Assembly: GCA_013331265.1 (NCBI GenBank)
Contig: DUGS01000028.1
Span: forward strand, 1 to 27,471
Origin: Methanosarcina sp.
Lineage (GTDB): Archaea > Halobacteriota > Methanosarcinia > Methanosarcinales > Methanosarcinaceae
Direction: 5' to 3'
Length of the DNA: 27,471 nucleotides
Shown here piece by piece: positions 1-7,653 of the stretch. The number at the start of each line of letters is the position of its first letter. Within the stretch, counting starts at the first letter, position 1. A program made the position numbers and the translations under genes. The notes beneath the pieces were generated by a model. That model did no database searches. It was given only the letters and a program-made list of their open reading frames with translations, and was not told the origin of the DNA.

Positions 1-90
1 GGTGGCCGCACGCAATTTGATTTTTTATTTAATTCTCCAGGCAGTTTTCGCCATATCTCAAAAAGACAAATTAGTTATGAGGTGGGATAA
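1..90 (+). CDS. 3' end of an unidentified gene entering from the left edge
   Basis: An open frame from the first base runs 29 codons to a TAA at 88-90. The peptide reads GGRTQFDFLF followed by NSPGSFRHIS and a short basic tail. I do not recognise it. It has no membrane segment or motif, and 29 codons without a stop in AT-rich DNA is weak evidence by itself. It could equally be non-coding. From 91 to 221 I see only AT-rich DNA, the spacer to the 3' end of the UPF0228 gene on the other strand. Confidence 0.25.
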   Translation, partial: GGRTQFDFLFNSPGSFRHISKRQISYEVG

Positions 91-221
91 TCTCTGGCTA
101 AAATAGCGCCCTTTTCGATTTTAACTCTATTTTGTTATTGAATTATTTGAACATATGTTAAATATGCTCATGAATGAAAATTATAATGGATAACGCTCAA
201 AATATGAAGAAACTGTCAAAC

Positions 222-806
222 CTAAACGTAGACAATAGATACAGAAAAAATACGTTCATTATTTTCAAGCTCATTTTTTATTCTGATTGCGTATTCCTCT
301 GGAATCCAATCCTTAGATCCATCCGACTTTTCAAAATTAACATCGCACCAGACAAACTTTTTTACTTGAATATCATATTTATCCAGTATCGCAAGAAAAT
401 TTTCATCATGGATAGCTTGTTCAGATATTGTAAATATGTAATCATCTCCTTTTCTGACAACTTGAGCAGGAGAAGATTTAATCCAATCTTTATTCTCTTT
501 CTTCATCCCTTTACTTATTTCATGTCTGACATCCCAATTGTCTTTATCTAAAATAATATAGTATTTGTTTACTGTAGTATCAATATTGTACCTTATGCTA
601 TAGTTCGTAGTCATATTGTAATTTTTAAGAATAGCTTTAACTTCTGATTCAGAAACTCCTTCTTCAAATCGGATGTGCATACCACCTACCTTATGCTCAT
701 TATTAACTTGTATTTTCGTATCCACTGGCGTTTTTAATATTCCCCAAAATGTTACGAGTATTAGAAAAACAAGAATAATAGCAATTTCCTTATTGATGTT
801 GCTCAC
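222..806 (-). CDS. UPF0228 family membrane-anchored protein
   Basis: Protein of about 194 residues with one N-terminal hydrophobic segment (IAIILVFLILVTFWGIL, about residues 6-22) and then a soluble domain, so probably anchored with the bulk outside. The repeated pattern of short beta-alpha units and the sequence after the anchor (TPVDTKIQVNNEHKVGGMHI) fit the UPF0228 family, which is found mainly in Methanosarcina and has no known function. The open frame reaches 818, but every upstream start is GTG. I chose the GTG at 806 because GGTGG lies 5 nt before it and the protein then begins MSNINKEIAI. It lies 28 nt downstream of the C39-like peptidase gene on the same strand, so the two are probably co-transcribed. 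Confidence 0.75.
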   Translation of the reverse strand: MSNINKEIAIILVFLILVTFWGILKTPVDTKIQVNNEHKVGGMHIRFEEGVSESEVKAILKNYNMTTNYSIRYNIDTTVNKYYIILDKDNWDVRHEISKGMKKENKDWIKSSPAQVVRKGDDYIFTISEQAIHDENFLAILDKYDIQVKKFVWCDVNFEKSDGSKDWIPEEYAIRIKNELENNERIFSVSIVYV

Positions 807-826
807 GTCGACCACCACAAAAAAGA

Positions 827-844
827 GAAGAGCTTTAGCTCTTC
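827..844. other. Hairpin across the stop codon between the peptidase and UPF0228 genes
   Basis: GAAGAGCT at 827-834 and AGCTCTTC at 837-844 form a perfect 8-bp stem with a 2-nt gap (in practice a 6-bp stem and a small loop). It covers the TAA stop of the peptidase gene and ends about 20 nt before the UPF0228 start. There is no T-run behind it, so it is more likely an mRNA-processing or coupling element than a terminator. Confidence 0.4.
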
Positions 845-2037
845 ACATATACACGCCAAGTTTCCGCGCCATAGGTTTCTGTATATTGGCTACCGGATCC
901 AACGGGCATTGGATCATTAATCTTTAAATAGCGTAATCCAAAACCAGTATCTGAATATCCTGTACAGACTCGAACATGTCCTGGAACCAAACTAACTACA
1001 GGTCTATAATTATTAATTTCAGAAACAAGTGTAGTAAAGTTAGGGTATCCATCGTCATGGTATGAGCCAGTTTTCTCTAATCCTCCAGCAGCTTTGCTTG
1101 TTTTATAATAATATACTTGGTCGTCAGGATATCCACCTTGATCCATCATTCCAAAGATGTGAGTCTGAGTATGAACTACACCATAGTATTTAGCAATCAT
1201 TTTGCCACTTGCTGCAGCACAGTAATTACTTGTTTCTTGTCCGTATAAGGGAACACTAAGTGTTTTACCTGTGGCTAACGTTATTGCTTCACCGCCACTG
1301 AGTTTTCTAATCTTTTCTTCAGTGACCGCTACATAGATATTAACCCCGTTATTAATCGCTGTTTGTTCTACAGATTTAGTGAGTTGATCGCTTTTCTGCC
1401 AGTCTTTTAAGTTCTCATCTATTCCATTCTTCAATCTGTGTTCATAAATTGACCAAATTCCAGGCGCTGTTTCAGTTGCAGGTTTATCTTCCACTACATC
1501 AAGAGTGTATACATCTACAAATATCCTATGTTCTTCTCCTGTCGTTTTGTCCTTTACTATGGTCATTGCCCCTATGGCAGGATAGTCGTATACAACCATC
1601 TTAGTTGATTCAATATTTCCATTTGGATATTCATTTTTGGCAATTTCTATTGATTTTTTCATGGCTTCAGTAGCATCAAACGGTTTTGGATTAAATGAGA
1701 TTAATTGGACTGAGGCTCCAAGCTGTTTATCGGCACCTATATAGATTCTACCTATTATGTTGTTATCTTTATATACTGAAAATTGGTAATACAATTTTTG
1801 GCCATTTGGATCATAAAGATCCAATGGTTTGGGATCTATAAATGCTCCATACCACTTTTCAAAATCAGTGTCATTTGCGATAAACCATATCATGTGCGCA
1901 TTTGCATGTCTAAATGCATCCTCAGCAGTTACACTATACTTTTCTTCTTCCTGTGCACTTACGGCTGGCATCAACGCCATACTAACCAGCAGTGTTGCTA
2001 AAACAAGTATACCTATTCCAATGTTATTACGCTTCAT
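835..2037 (-). CDS. Exported C39-like (papain-fold) cysteine peptidase
   Basis: 400 residues. A signal peptide (basic KRNN, hydrophobic core, cleavage probably after VSA-28) is followed by a region of about 170 residues resembling PepSY-type propeptides, with repeats of the pattern 'sIeiAkneYPng'. The C-terminal domain (about 258-400) matches the Peptidase_C39_2 fold. Q267 and C273 lie in YGQETSNYCAAASGKM, the likely general base H354 in PGHVRV, and D375 in KINDPMP, so the catalytic set looks complete. The protein probably acts outside the cell on peptides or envelope proteins; its target is unknown. The start is firm: AAGGAGGAT lies 6 nt before the ATG, and TATATTTAAG (2079-2088) is a good box A. 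It is the first gene of a two-gene unit with UPF0228. Bacteriocin-exporter C39 domains are fused to ABC transporters, and none is present here. Confidence 0.8.
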   Translation of the reverse strand: MKRNNIGIGILVLATLLVSMALMPAVSAQEEEKYSVTAEDAFRHANAHMIWFIANDTDFEKWYGAFIDPKPLDLYDPNGQKLYYQFSVYKDNNIIGRIYIGADKQLGASVQLISFNPKPFDATEAMKKSIEIAKNEYPNGNIESTKMVVYDYPAIGAMTIVKDKTTGEEHRIFVDVYTLDVVEDKPATETAPGIWSIYEHRLKNGIDENLKDWQKSDQLTKSVEQTAINNGVNIYVAVTEEKIRKLSGGEAITLATGKTLSVPLYGQETSNYCAAASGKMIAKYYGVVHTQTHIFGMMDQGGYPDDQVYYYKTSKAAGGLEKTGSYHDDGYPNFTTLVSEINNYRPVVSLVPGHVRVCTGYSDTGFGLRYLKINDPMPVGSGSQYTETYGAETWRVYVKS

Positions 2038-2097
2038 ATTTTATCCTCCTTATTCCCTAGGAGGCAGAATCAGCATGCTTAAATATACGCAAAGCTA

Positions 2098-2569
2098 ACG
2101 TAGTCACTGCCTCATAGGGCGTATTTATGGAGTTCGTGTGGTACGGGAAATACTTTTGAACTCCATACACTCCTTTTAATTATCTTCTTATAAATTTTCT
2201 GTTCATTCCATCAAACTATCTGTTTTTCATACTCGTTTTGAATCTGAAATTATTTCTTGACTTTTGATTGTTTGATGGTATGGAGAGAAGATACATATAT
2301 GAGGACATTGCCCTAACTCATATTCAAGTGTTTATTTCTCACTGAAAGAATCGTTACTTGAAGAACGGAAGTCAATAATTATATCATTTCTTGACAATTT
2401 AATAACTTTCTGTCCTTATTATGGACGTTCTGGCGTTTGTAAAGTTCAAGGCAATGAAGTCATTTGTAGGCTAGTATTTCAATACCTGCTTTTCCCTTAG
2501 AGCCTGCAAATCATTTGTGTTTAAAAATCACCCTCAATAGTCAGAGCATCAGAAATAAGTCCAAAAACG
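2098..2569. other. Gene-free spacer with nested inverted repeats and a possible decayed ORF
   Basis: CCATCAAAC (2208-2216) and GTTTGATGG (2270-2278) form a 9-bp inverted repeat. TATCTTCT (2181-2188) and AGAAGATA (2286-2293) pair outside it. Just to the right, a short frame beginning MERRYIYEDIAL (from 2280) stops at TGA after 21 codons. A different frame then stays open for about 50 codons (LKESLLEERKSIIISFLDN and on) to a TAG before 2502. This could be a frame-shifted relic of a small gene or a transposase edge, but I cannot match it to a family. Confidence 0.25.
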
Positions 2570-2599
2570 ATGAAGAGATATGAAAAAGGAATTTTCAAT

Positions 2600-4318
2600 A
2601 TGGCTGGCTGGACAGGAAAAATTGTATATATAAACCTTAGCTCGGGATCAATTAATGTCATTGAGACTGATGAAAAGTTAATTCTCAGGTACCTTGGTGG
2701 TAGAGGCCTCGGAGTAAAACTGCTTTCCGATCTTTCAAAACCTGATATTGATCCGCTTAGCCCGGAAAACCCCCTGATCTTTACTTCCGGACAGCTTACA
2801 GGACTTGCTCCCATGTCCTCAGGGGTGGTAATTACATCCAAATCCCCTCTTACTGGCACGGTATTTAGCTGGAATGCAGGCGGAGGTTTTGGAAGAGAAC
2901 TGAAGAAAGCTGGAATCGACGCCCTTGTTATTACCGGAAAAGCAGAGAGGCCTTCCCTTGTGGAGGTAAATGGTGAAGAGATAAAAATTATGCAGGCAGA
3001 CCAGCTCTGGGGAAAAAATACAGAAGCATGTACTGAAGCCCTGAAAAGTAAAGGAAGTGTAGCCTGCATAGGCAGGGCTGGGGAAAAACAAGTTCTTATC
3101 TCTTCTTTTGTCATTGATTCAATTTATAGTGGAAGGGGTGGCCTTGGAGCGGTTGCAGGTTCAAAACTGCTGAAAGCGGTGGTTGTAAAAGGGGAAAAAG
3201 AAATCTTGCCAGCTATTCCTGAGAGTTTCAAAAGCCTTGAGACAAAGATGTTGAAACTTTTTGAAGCAAACCCTGTACTCTCCAAAGGGCTTGCAAATTA
3301 CGGTACTCCTGCATTTGTAAAGCTTCTGGACTATATGGACCTCATCCCCTGCAGAAACTTTTCCAGAATAGGAACTCCTTTTGCAGACCTGTTCTCAGGG
3401 GAGTATATAAAAGCCAGCCTCGAGCTCGAGAAGGAAAGCTGCCCTTCCTGCCCTCTGGGCTGTAAGCGGAGGATAAAGAAGACAGGGCAGATTCTTCCGG
3501 ACTATGATTCGTTATGGGCTTTCGGGTTTAACCTTGAAAACCCGGACTTTGACTCCGTGCTCCTGGCAGACAGGACCTGTAAAGACTATGGGCTTGACCC
3601 TATATCTGCGGGTTCCTTATTCGGCGCTCTGGCAGAACTTAAATCAAAAAAAATAGAAGCCAGAGAACTTGGAGGTCTGCTTAAAGAAATCGGAGAAGGA
3701 GGCAAAACCGGGGAAGGTGCCAGGAAATACCTCTCAGCCCTGAAGAGAAAAGATCTCAGTATGGATGTAAAAGGGCTTGAACTTGCAGGGTTTGACCCGA
3801 GAGGCGTTAAAGGACAGGCTCTGGCTTACGCGACCTCCTGTCATGGTGGAGATTACCTTACAGCTTTTATGGTCGGACCGGAAGTTCTCGGAAAACCTCT
3901 GCTCTTTGACCGCTTCAGCCTCAAAGGAAAAGCCGGAATCCTGCAGGTCTTTGAAAACCTGACTGCTTTACTGGATTCTCTTGTGCTCTGCACGTTCTCG
4001 GTTTTTGCCGTCAACGAAGAACTCTGTTCAGCCCTGTTACGTTTTGGGGTTGGAATAGAAATTTCACCTGCAGAACTCCTGAAGGTGGGGGAAAGGATCT
4101 GGAATCTGGAGAGAGTTTATAATCTGACAGCAGGTTTCTCTCGAAAAGATGATACATTTCCGGAAAGGTTGTTCGAAGATGGTAACGAAGAAAAAGGAAA
4201 TGGAATCCGGAGGCAGGAGTTTGAGGCATCTCTTCAGGATTATTATCATTATCGAGGCTGGGATAAAGAAGGAGTGCCCCTTCAGAAAAAACTTGGAGAA
4301 CTTGAGATTAAATCCTAA
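2600..4318 (+). CDS. Aldehyde:ferredoxin oxidoreductase (tungsten/molybdopterin family)
   Basis: A cytoplasmic enzyme of the AOR family, which oxidises aldehydes to carboxylic acids and passes electrons to ferredoxin using a tungsto- or molybdo-bispterin and one [4Fe-4S] cluster. The N-terminal domain is typical (GWTGKIVYINLSSG, then GGRGLGVKLL and the pterin-binding stretch AGGGFGRELKKAGIDALV). Cluster ligands are C281, C284 and C288 in ESCPSCPLGCKR; the fourth is C464 in DSLVLC, spaced as the family requires. Length (572 residues) is slightly below the usual 600. An in-frame ATG at 2570 exists, but AAAGGA at 2585-2590 is well spaced for the ATG at 2600, where the family's N-terminus begins. 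The gene stands alone. The substrate cannot be read from sequence; FOR, GOR or WOR-type specificity are all possible. Confidence 0.9.
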   Translation: MAGWTGKIVYINLSSGSINVIETDEKLILRYLGGRGLGVKLLSDLSKPDIDPLSPENPLIFTSGQLTGLAPMSSGVVITSKSPLTGTVFSWNAGGGFGRELKKAGIDALVITGKAERPSLVEVNGEEIKIMQADQLWGKNTEACTEALKSKGSVACIGRAGEKQVLISSFVIDSIYSGRGGLGAVAGSKLLKAVVVKGEKEILPAIPESFKSLETKMLKLFEANPVLSKGLANYGTPAFVKLLDYMDLIPCRNFSRIGTPFADLFSGEYIKASLELEKESCPSCPLGCKRRIKKTGQILPDYDSLWAFGFNLENPDFDSVLLADRTCKDYGLDPISAGSLFGALAELKSKKIEARELGGLLKEIGEGGKTGEGARKYLSALKRKDLSMDVKGLELAGFDPRGVKGQALAYATSCHGGDYLTAFMVGPEVLGKPLLFDRFSLKGKAGILQVFENLTALLDSLVLCTFSVFAVNEELCSALLRFGVGIEISPAELLKVGERIWNLERVYNLTAGFSRKDDTFPERLFEDGNEEKGNGIRRQEFEASLQDYYHYRGWDKEGVPLQKKLGELEIKS

Positions 4319-4602
4319 AGAAAAACTGAAAGTAAGTTCGATAATTTTGCATATATTACAGACCTCACAGGAATAAAATTCAGTTAGTGTTTAATTAAAT
4401 AGTCTGATTTATCTTTTAATATCAAAGGTCCAGTTTTAATTAATATGAATATCCAGTTATTCGGGATATCTTGTATGAATCTATGCCTGGAAAAACAAAA
4501 TCTCGCACAAGCGTTATATACTGTAGGATAATTAACCGTATTAATCTTGACCTGTGAGGTTGTACAGGCATTCAGGTAGTAATTATTACTTTCAGTTTTT
4601 CT
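4319..4602. repeat. MITE-like element with 17-bp terminal inverted repeats
   Basis: AGAAAAACTGAAAGTAA at 4319-4335 is the exact reverse complement of 4586-4602. A second, inner pair in the same nested order is ACCTCACAGG (4362-4371) and CCTGTGAGGT (4551-4560). The ends therefore form a long imperfect inverted repeat around an AT-rich core with no ORF. The left arm starts immediately after the stop codon of the oxidoreductase gene. I could not find a clear target-site duplication. A non-autonomous transposon relic is the most likely reading; a long processed hairpin is the alternative. Confidence 0.5.
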
Positions 4603-4770
4603 ATACAGAGCAGTTAGGCAATGTATGGATGAAATGGCAGACAGGCTTAAAAATTAGAAACGCCTTCTTATACCATTTCACCCGGAATTGGCACTAAAAA
4701 ATTTTTGATCAAATCCGGTATGGCATTTACGGCTTATTATAAATATCTAAAAACTTAAGGGAGAATTACT

Positions 4771-5157
4771 ATGAAACAGCAGGTAGAAGTAAAGGAACTT
4801 AAAGAAGGAAAATACGTAATTATTGACGAAGAAGCATGTGTGATAAAAAGCATTACCAAATCCAAACCCGGAAAACACGGAGCTGCAAAGGCAAGGGTTG
4901 AAGTTATAGGCCTCTTTGACAACCAGAAGCGTTCCTATGTCGGTTCCGTTGCAAACAAAATCTATGTCCCTATCGTGGAAAGAAAGACTGCACAGGTAAT
5001 CTCAATCACCGGGGACATTGCTCAGCTTATGGATATGGGAGACTTCTCAACCTTTGAAATTGTAATCCCTGAGGAATACAAGGACAAAGTAAAGGAGGGT
5101 GAAGAAGTATCTTATATCACAGCCCTCGGAAAAGTCAAGCTCGATATAAGGACGTAA
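4771..5157 (+). CDS. eif5A: Translation factor aIF5A (hypusine-containing)
   Basis: 128 residues, the usual archaeal length. The N-terminal SH3-like domain holds the hypusination loop SKPGKHGAAKARVEV, with K35 the residue expected to become hypusine (or deoxyhypusine) by transfer of an aminobutyl group. The C-terminal part (about 70-128) is the OB-fold domain. aIF5A relieves ribosome stalling and is essential in archaea studied so far. The ribosome binding site AAGGGAG (4757-4763) lies 7 nt before the ATG, and a TATA-like TTATAAATA is just upstream. The gene ends in a strong terminator and is followed by agmatinase, an enzyme of polyamine metabolism, which fits the need for polyamine precursors in the modification. 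Confidence 0.97.
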   Translation: MKQQVEVKELKEGKYVIIDEEACVIKSITKSKPGKHGAAKARVEVIGLFDNQKRSYVGSVANKIYVPIVERKTAQVISITGDIAQLMDMGDFSTFEIVIPEEYKDKVKEGEEVSYITALGKVKLDIRT

Positions 5158-5178
5158 ATCCTGAAAAGCAGACAAAAA

Positions 5179-5208
5179 CTCAGGTTAACAACCTGAGCTC
5201 TTTTTTTT
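5179..5208 (+). terminator. Intrinsic-type terminator after aIF5A
   Basis: A perfect 8-bp stem CTCAGGTT/AACCTGAG (5179-5186 with 5190-5197, 3-nt loop) is followed by CTC and eight T residues (5201-5208). Oligo-T tracts terminate archaeal RNA polymerase, so most aIF5A transcripts probably end here before the agmatinase gene. Confidence 0.8.
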
Positions 5209-5235
5209 AATTAAATAACTTATATAGGCTAGAGT

Positions 5236-6111
5236 ATGTTTTTACCAAATTCCTTTATAGACGCTCTTGCAGACTATGAATCTGCAAAATATGTTATTTT
5301 CGGTGTACCGTTTGACAATACTTCTTCGTACCGTGCAGGCAGCCGTTGGGCTCCAGATGCGCTGAGGCAGGTTTCTGCGAATTTCGAGAGTTATAACCCG
5401 GTTTTCGATATAGACCTTGTAGACCTTCCGATTCATGATGCAGGAAATCTGGAAACCTCAGCCCTGGTTGATGAGACTCTGAGGGATCTTTACAATGAGG
5501 TAGCGTTTTTGCTGAACGATGGAAAGCTTCCTATTATGCTTGGAGGTGAGCACTCCCTGACTTATTCTACGGTAAGGGCCTGTGCGGAGTTCGCAGGAGA
5601 CGATTTCGGAGTTCTTGTCCTTGATGCCCACTTTGACCTGAGACAGGAGTACAGAGGATTCAAGCATAACCACGCCTGTGTTTCCCGGAATATTCTGGAG
5701 AATATTACGGATAATCTCGTTTCTATAGGTATAAGGAGCGGGCCAGAAGAAGAATGGGTTTTTGCCAGGGAGAATAACCTGAAATACTACACGGCAGATG
5801 ATGTTGAATCCATAGGCATGGTAGAAGTCCTAAAGGAAGCCATAGAATGGCTGGACTGCAGCCAGATCTACCTTTCCCTTGATATGGATGCAATAGATCC
5901 TGCTTATGCCCCAGGACTGGGCACACCTGAGCCTTTTGGACTCAGTGCCAGGGATGTCAGGACTGCGATAAGGACTCTTGCCCCTTATTCAATGGCTTTT
6001 GATGTTATGGAGATTGCCCCTGAATACGATTCAGGACAGTCAGCCATGCTCGGAGCAAAACTTATGAGAGAATTTATTGCATCTCATGCAAAAAGCTGCA
6101 TCAAAACATGA
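5236..6111 (+). CDS. speB: Agmatinase (ureohydrolase family)
   Basis: 291 residues of the arginase/agmatinase fold. It hydrolyses agmatine (from arginine decarboxylation) to putrescine and urea, or acts on a related guanidino compound. All six dimanganese ligands are visible: H106 in GGEHSLT, D130, H132 and D134 in LDAHFDL, and D216 and D218 in SLDMDAIDPAYAPG. The stretch after the last pair (PGLGTPEPFGLS) is the family signature. The ATG at 5236 has only a weak upstream purine stretch (AGGCTAGAG), and CTTATATA (5219-5226) lies very close, so the transcript may be nearly leaderless. Position directly after aIF5A suggests a role in supplying or processing the hypusine precursor. In haloarchaea an agmatinase-like enzyme has been reported to act on an agmatine-modified aIF5A intermediate, so that substrate is a real alternative. 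Confidence 0.92.
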   Translation: MFLPNSFIDALADYESAKYVIFGVPFDNTSSYRAGSRWAPDALRQVSANFESYNPVFDIDLVDLPIHDAGNLETSALVDETLRDLYNEVAFLLNDGKLPIMLGGEHSLTYSTVRACAEFAGDDFGVLVLDAHFDLRQEYRGFKHNHACVSRNILENITDNLVSIGIRSGPEEEWVFARENNLKYYTADDVESIGMVEVLKEAIEWLDCSQIYLSLDMDAIDPAYAPGLGTPEPFGLSARDVRTAIRTLAPYSMAFDVMEIAPEYDSGQSAMLGAKLMREFIASHAKSCIKT

Positions 6112-6154
6112 AAATATAGCATGAACACATAAGCTATAAACAATAAATAAAAAG

Positions 6155-6225
6155 TCTGGACCAATCCATCAGTCCGGAGAATTATTAAGCTATAAAGGGT
6201 TCAGAAAAGGGCAATTAATGCCCTT
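6155..6225. terminator. Two hairpins between agmatinase and the small Sm-like gene
   Basis: TCTGGAC (6155-6161) pairs with GTCCGGA (6172-6178) using one G-T pair, and AAGGGCA (6207-6213) pairs with TGCCCTT (6219-6225) around a 5-nt loop. They sit between the ends of two convergent genes, where bidirectional termination or 3'-end protection is expected. Neither has a strong T-run. Confidence 0.4.
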
Positions 6226-6279
6226 ACTCTGTACCCTGATTGTTCCTGTTATATAACACAGGAGTTCACAACTTCGAAG

Positions 6280-6459
6280 TTACTGTGCCCACATAGCTAT
6301 AATCTTATCAATAGCTATATGTGTCAGTTTTCCGTCATTTTCGAGGGTGAGTACATTATCTGCACATGCTTTTACTGTTCCCCTGAAAATATCCGGTCCA
6401 CCACAGTAAACATCTACGGCACTTTCGAGGTAGTGTTCTACTATAAATGACTGCATCAT
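6280..6459 (-). CDS. 59-residue protein, possible Sm/LSm-like fold
   Basis: An ORF of 59 codons beginning MMQSFIVEHYLESAVDVYCG and ending DKIIAMWAQ. AGGAG (complement of 6468-6472) lies 8 nt before the first of two ATGs, and TATATAAACA (complement of 6531-6540) is a box A about 80 nt upstream, so the gene is well equipped for expression. The pattern 'v.vycGg..fRGtVkacadnvLtLendGklthIaIdkIiam' (residues 15-57) looks like the five-strand Sm barrel: a Gly-rich first turn, a G-T-V strand, then a hydrophobic strand ending in an isoleucine-rich stretch. That would suggest RNA binding, but the typical Sm1/Sm2 residues are not clear. The fold is inference; the gene itself is well supported. Confidence 0.7.
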   Translation of the reverse strand: MMQSFIVEHYLESAVDVYCGGPDIFRGTVKACADNVLTLENDGKLTHIAIDKIIAMWAQ

Positions 6460-6924
6460 ATTTACTACTCCTGCTAATTTTCCTTTTCTGGTAACTGGTT
6501 TTGCTTATATGCCTGTTACCTGTCTACCGTTGTTTATATATCCGTTATCAAACCGATATATTAGAAACAGGTACCTATGTTTAACTATCTGTTCATTCCT
6601 TATAAATTTATTTAAAAGCTAATCTTGATTTTCCTGCTGCGGCGCCATTGATCTCAAATACGAAAATTAGCTTAAGCGCAAAAAATCGGCTTCTTTGACG
6701 GGCAGCGATTTTACAAAAAATAAAATCATGGATATATCTCTTTTATTTCAGGTTTATTTGCGTAAAGGAGTAAGGGAAAGCTAAGTTTAGCTGGAAAAAA
6801 TATGGTACAGTTTGGATTTGTGAAAAGTAGATAAAAATTCAAGTGAAACACATCAAAATATCTCATGCCGATTTCTATAAGACTTTAAATAGATTATTGA
6901 GGGGAAAAGTTTCCGGAGCAGTTT
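6460..6924. other. Spacer upstream of the Sm-like gene
   Basis: About 465 bases with no credible gene. It holds the box A of the minus-strand small gene and, near it, an inverted pair GGTAAC/GTTACC (6490-6495 and 6515-6520) within the predicted leader. The rest is AT-rich and shows nothing I can name. Confidence 0.5.
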
Positions 6925-7128
6925 TTAACTCCGGTCTCCTTCATAGAGAAAGATATCTTCGATATTTGCGTTAAAAAGTCTGGCGAGCTTGAATGCAAGG
7001 TCAAGGGAAGGATCATACTTTCCTTTCTCAATAGCATGTATGGTTTGCCTTGTCACCCCTACTTTTTCAGCCAGGCTTTCCTGAGTAAGGTCGTGCATAG
7101 CCCTGTAAACTTTAATGTTGTTCTTCAT
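6925..7128 (-). CDS. Small XRE-family helix-turn-helix regulator
   Basis: 67 residues, almost entirely a Cro/C1-type HTH domain. DLTQESLAEKVGVTRQTIHA (13-32) is helix 2-turn-helix 3, and KGKYDPSLDLAFKLARLFNA follows as helices 4-5. It is a dimer-forming DNA-binding repressor-like protein with no sensor domain. The frame is open to 7200, but the ATG at 7128 (MKNNIKVYRAM) is the usual start. It lies one base after the TGA of the DUF2178 gene and is preceded by GGTGGATGAG. The membrane protein plus small HTH pair is a recurrent arrangement in archaea and bacteria, and the HTH protein most likely controls its own operon through the operator at 7596-7653. Confidence 0.9.
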   Translation of the reverse strand: MKNNIKVYRAMHDLTQESLAEKVGVTRQTIHAIEKGKYDPSLDLAFKLARLFNANIEDIFLYEGDRS

Positions 7129-7129
7129 C

Positions 7130-7513
7130 TCATCCACCATATTCCCTGTTATAGTGTTTGTAAAACAGGGAGTAAAGTACAAGAATCCCACAACTTGCAT
7201 ATGCCATGAAGAAACCGAAGTCGGTATATCCGGGGTAGAGATCTTTCATGGAAATCAGAACTACACCCCCAATAGCAAGACCCAGTATAACTATCCGGAG
7301 AGTAACATGTGAAGCCTTCTGGCCGATCTGGTAAACACGTTCGTCTTCCACGACACCTTCTACTCTACTTTTACATAAATATATAGCAGCTGCGCCTGCA
7401 AGGAAAACACTTACGGCAAGTGTAGGATTTCCTATAGAAAAAGCAAAACTTAAAACTGTCCCCATAAGTACTACAATCAGGAATAAAATTATTCGAAATT
7501 GCTTCAATTTCAT
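7130..7513 (-). CDS. DUF2178 four-TM membrane protein
   Basis: 127 residues with four predicted membrane helices (about 5-25, 29-49, 73-90 and 98-120). Between helices 2 and 3 is the conserved cytoplasmic motif VVEDERVYQIGQKAS, the hallmark of DUF2178 proteins. Function is unknown in the family. It is the first gene of an operon with the XRE regulator, whose start follows its stop by one base, so translation is probably coupled. A leader of about 115 nt separates the predicted promoter from the ATG, with GGAGG (GCGGAGGCTTT) as ribosome binding site. The steady pairing with a regulator suggests expression in response to a signal at the membrane, but nothing here tells which. Confidence 0.85.
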   Translation of the reverse strand: MKLKQFRIILFLIVVLMGTVLSFAFSIGNPTLAVSVFLAGAAAIYLCKSRVEGVVEDERVYQIGQKASHVTLRIVILGLAIGGVVLISMKDLYPGYTDFGFFMAYASCGILVLYSLFYKHYNREYGG

Positions 7514-7595
7514 CTGTAAAGCCTCCGCGTATATTTCATTATAGTTGTACTTAGTTCTGTATCATTTATGGGTAAAACGTTGAAGACAAATAGTC

Positions 7596-7653
7596 AATGT
7601 AAATACACAAAATGTAATATATGTTTTACATTAAGTAGAATTAACATTACATT
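7596..7653. promoter_or_regulatory. Predicted operator with four AATGTAA half-sites
   Basis: AATGTAA occurs at 7596-7602 and 7611-7617, and its reverse complement TTACATT at 7626-7632 and 7647-7653. The centre pair makes a clean palindrome (7611-7632, 8-nt spacer). Step lengths are 15, 15 and 21 bases. The last half-site touches the minus-strand box A, and the others lie at or just downstream of the expected transcription start of the DUF2178-XRE operon, the layout of an autorepressed promoter. Confidence 0.65.

Noticed and set aside
174..551. Plus-strand ORF of 125 codons opposite the UPF0228 gene
   Set aside because: Composition is that of an antisense shadow; the minus-strand protein has a membrane anchor and family features.
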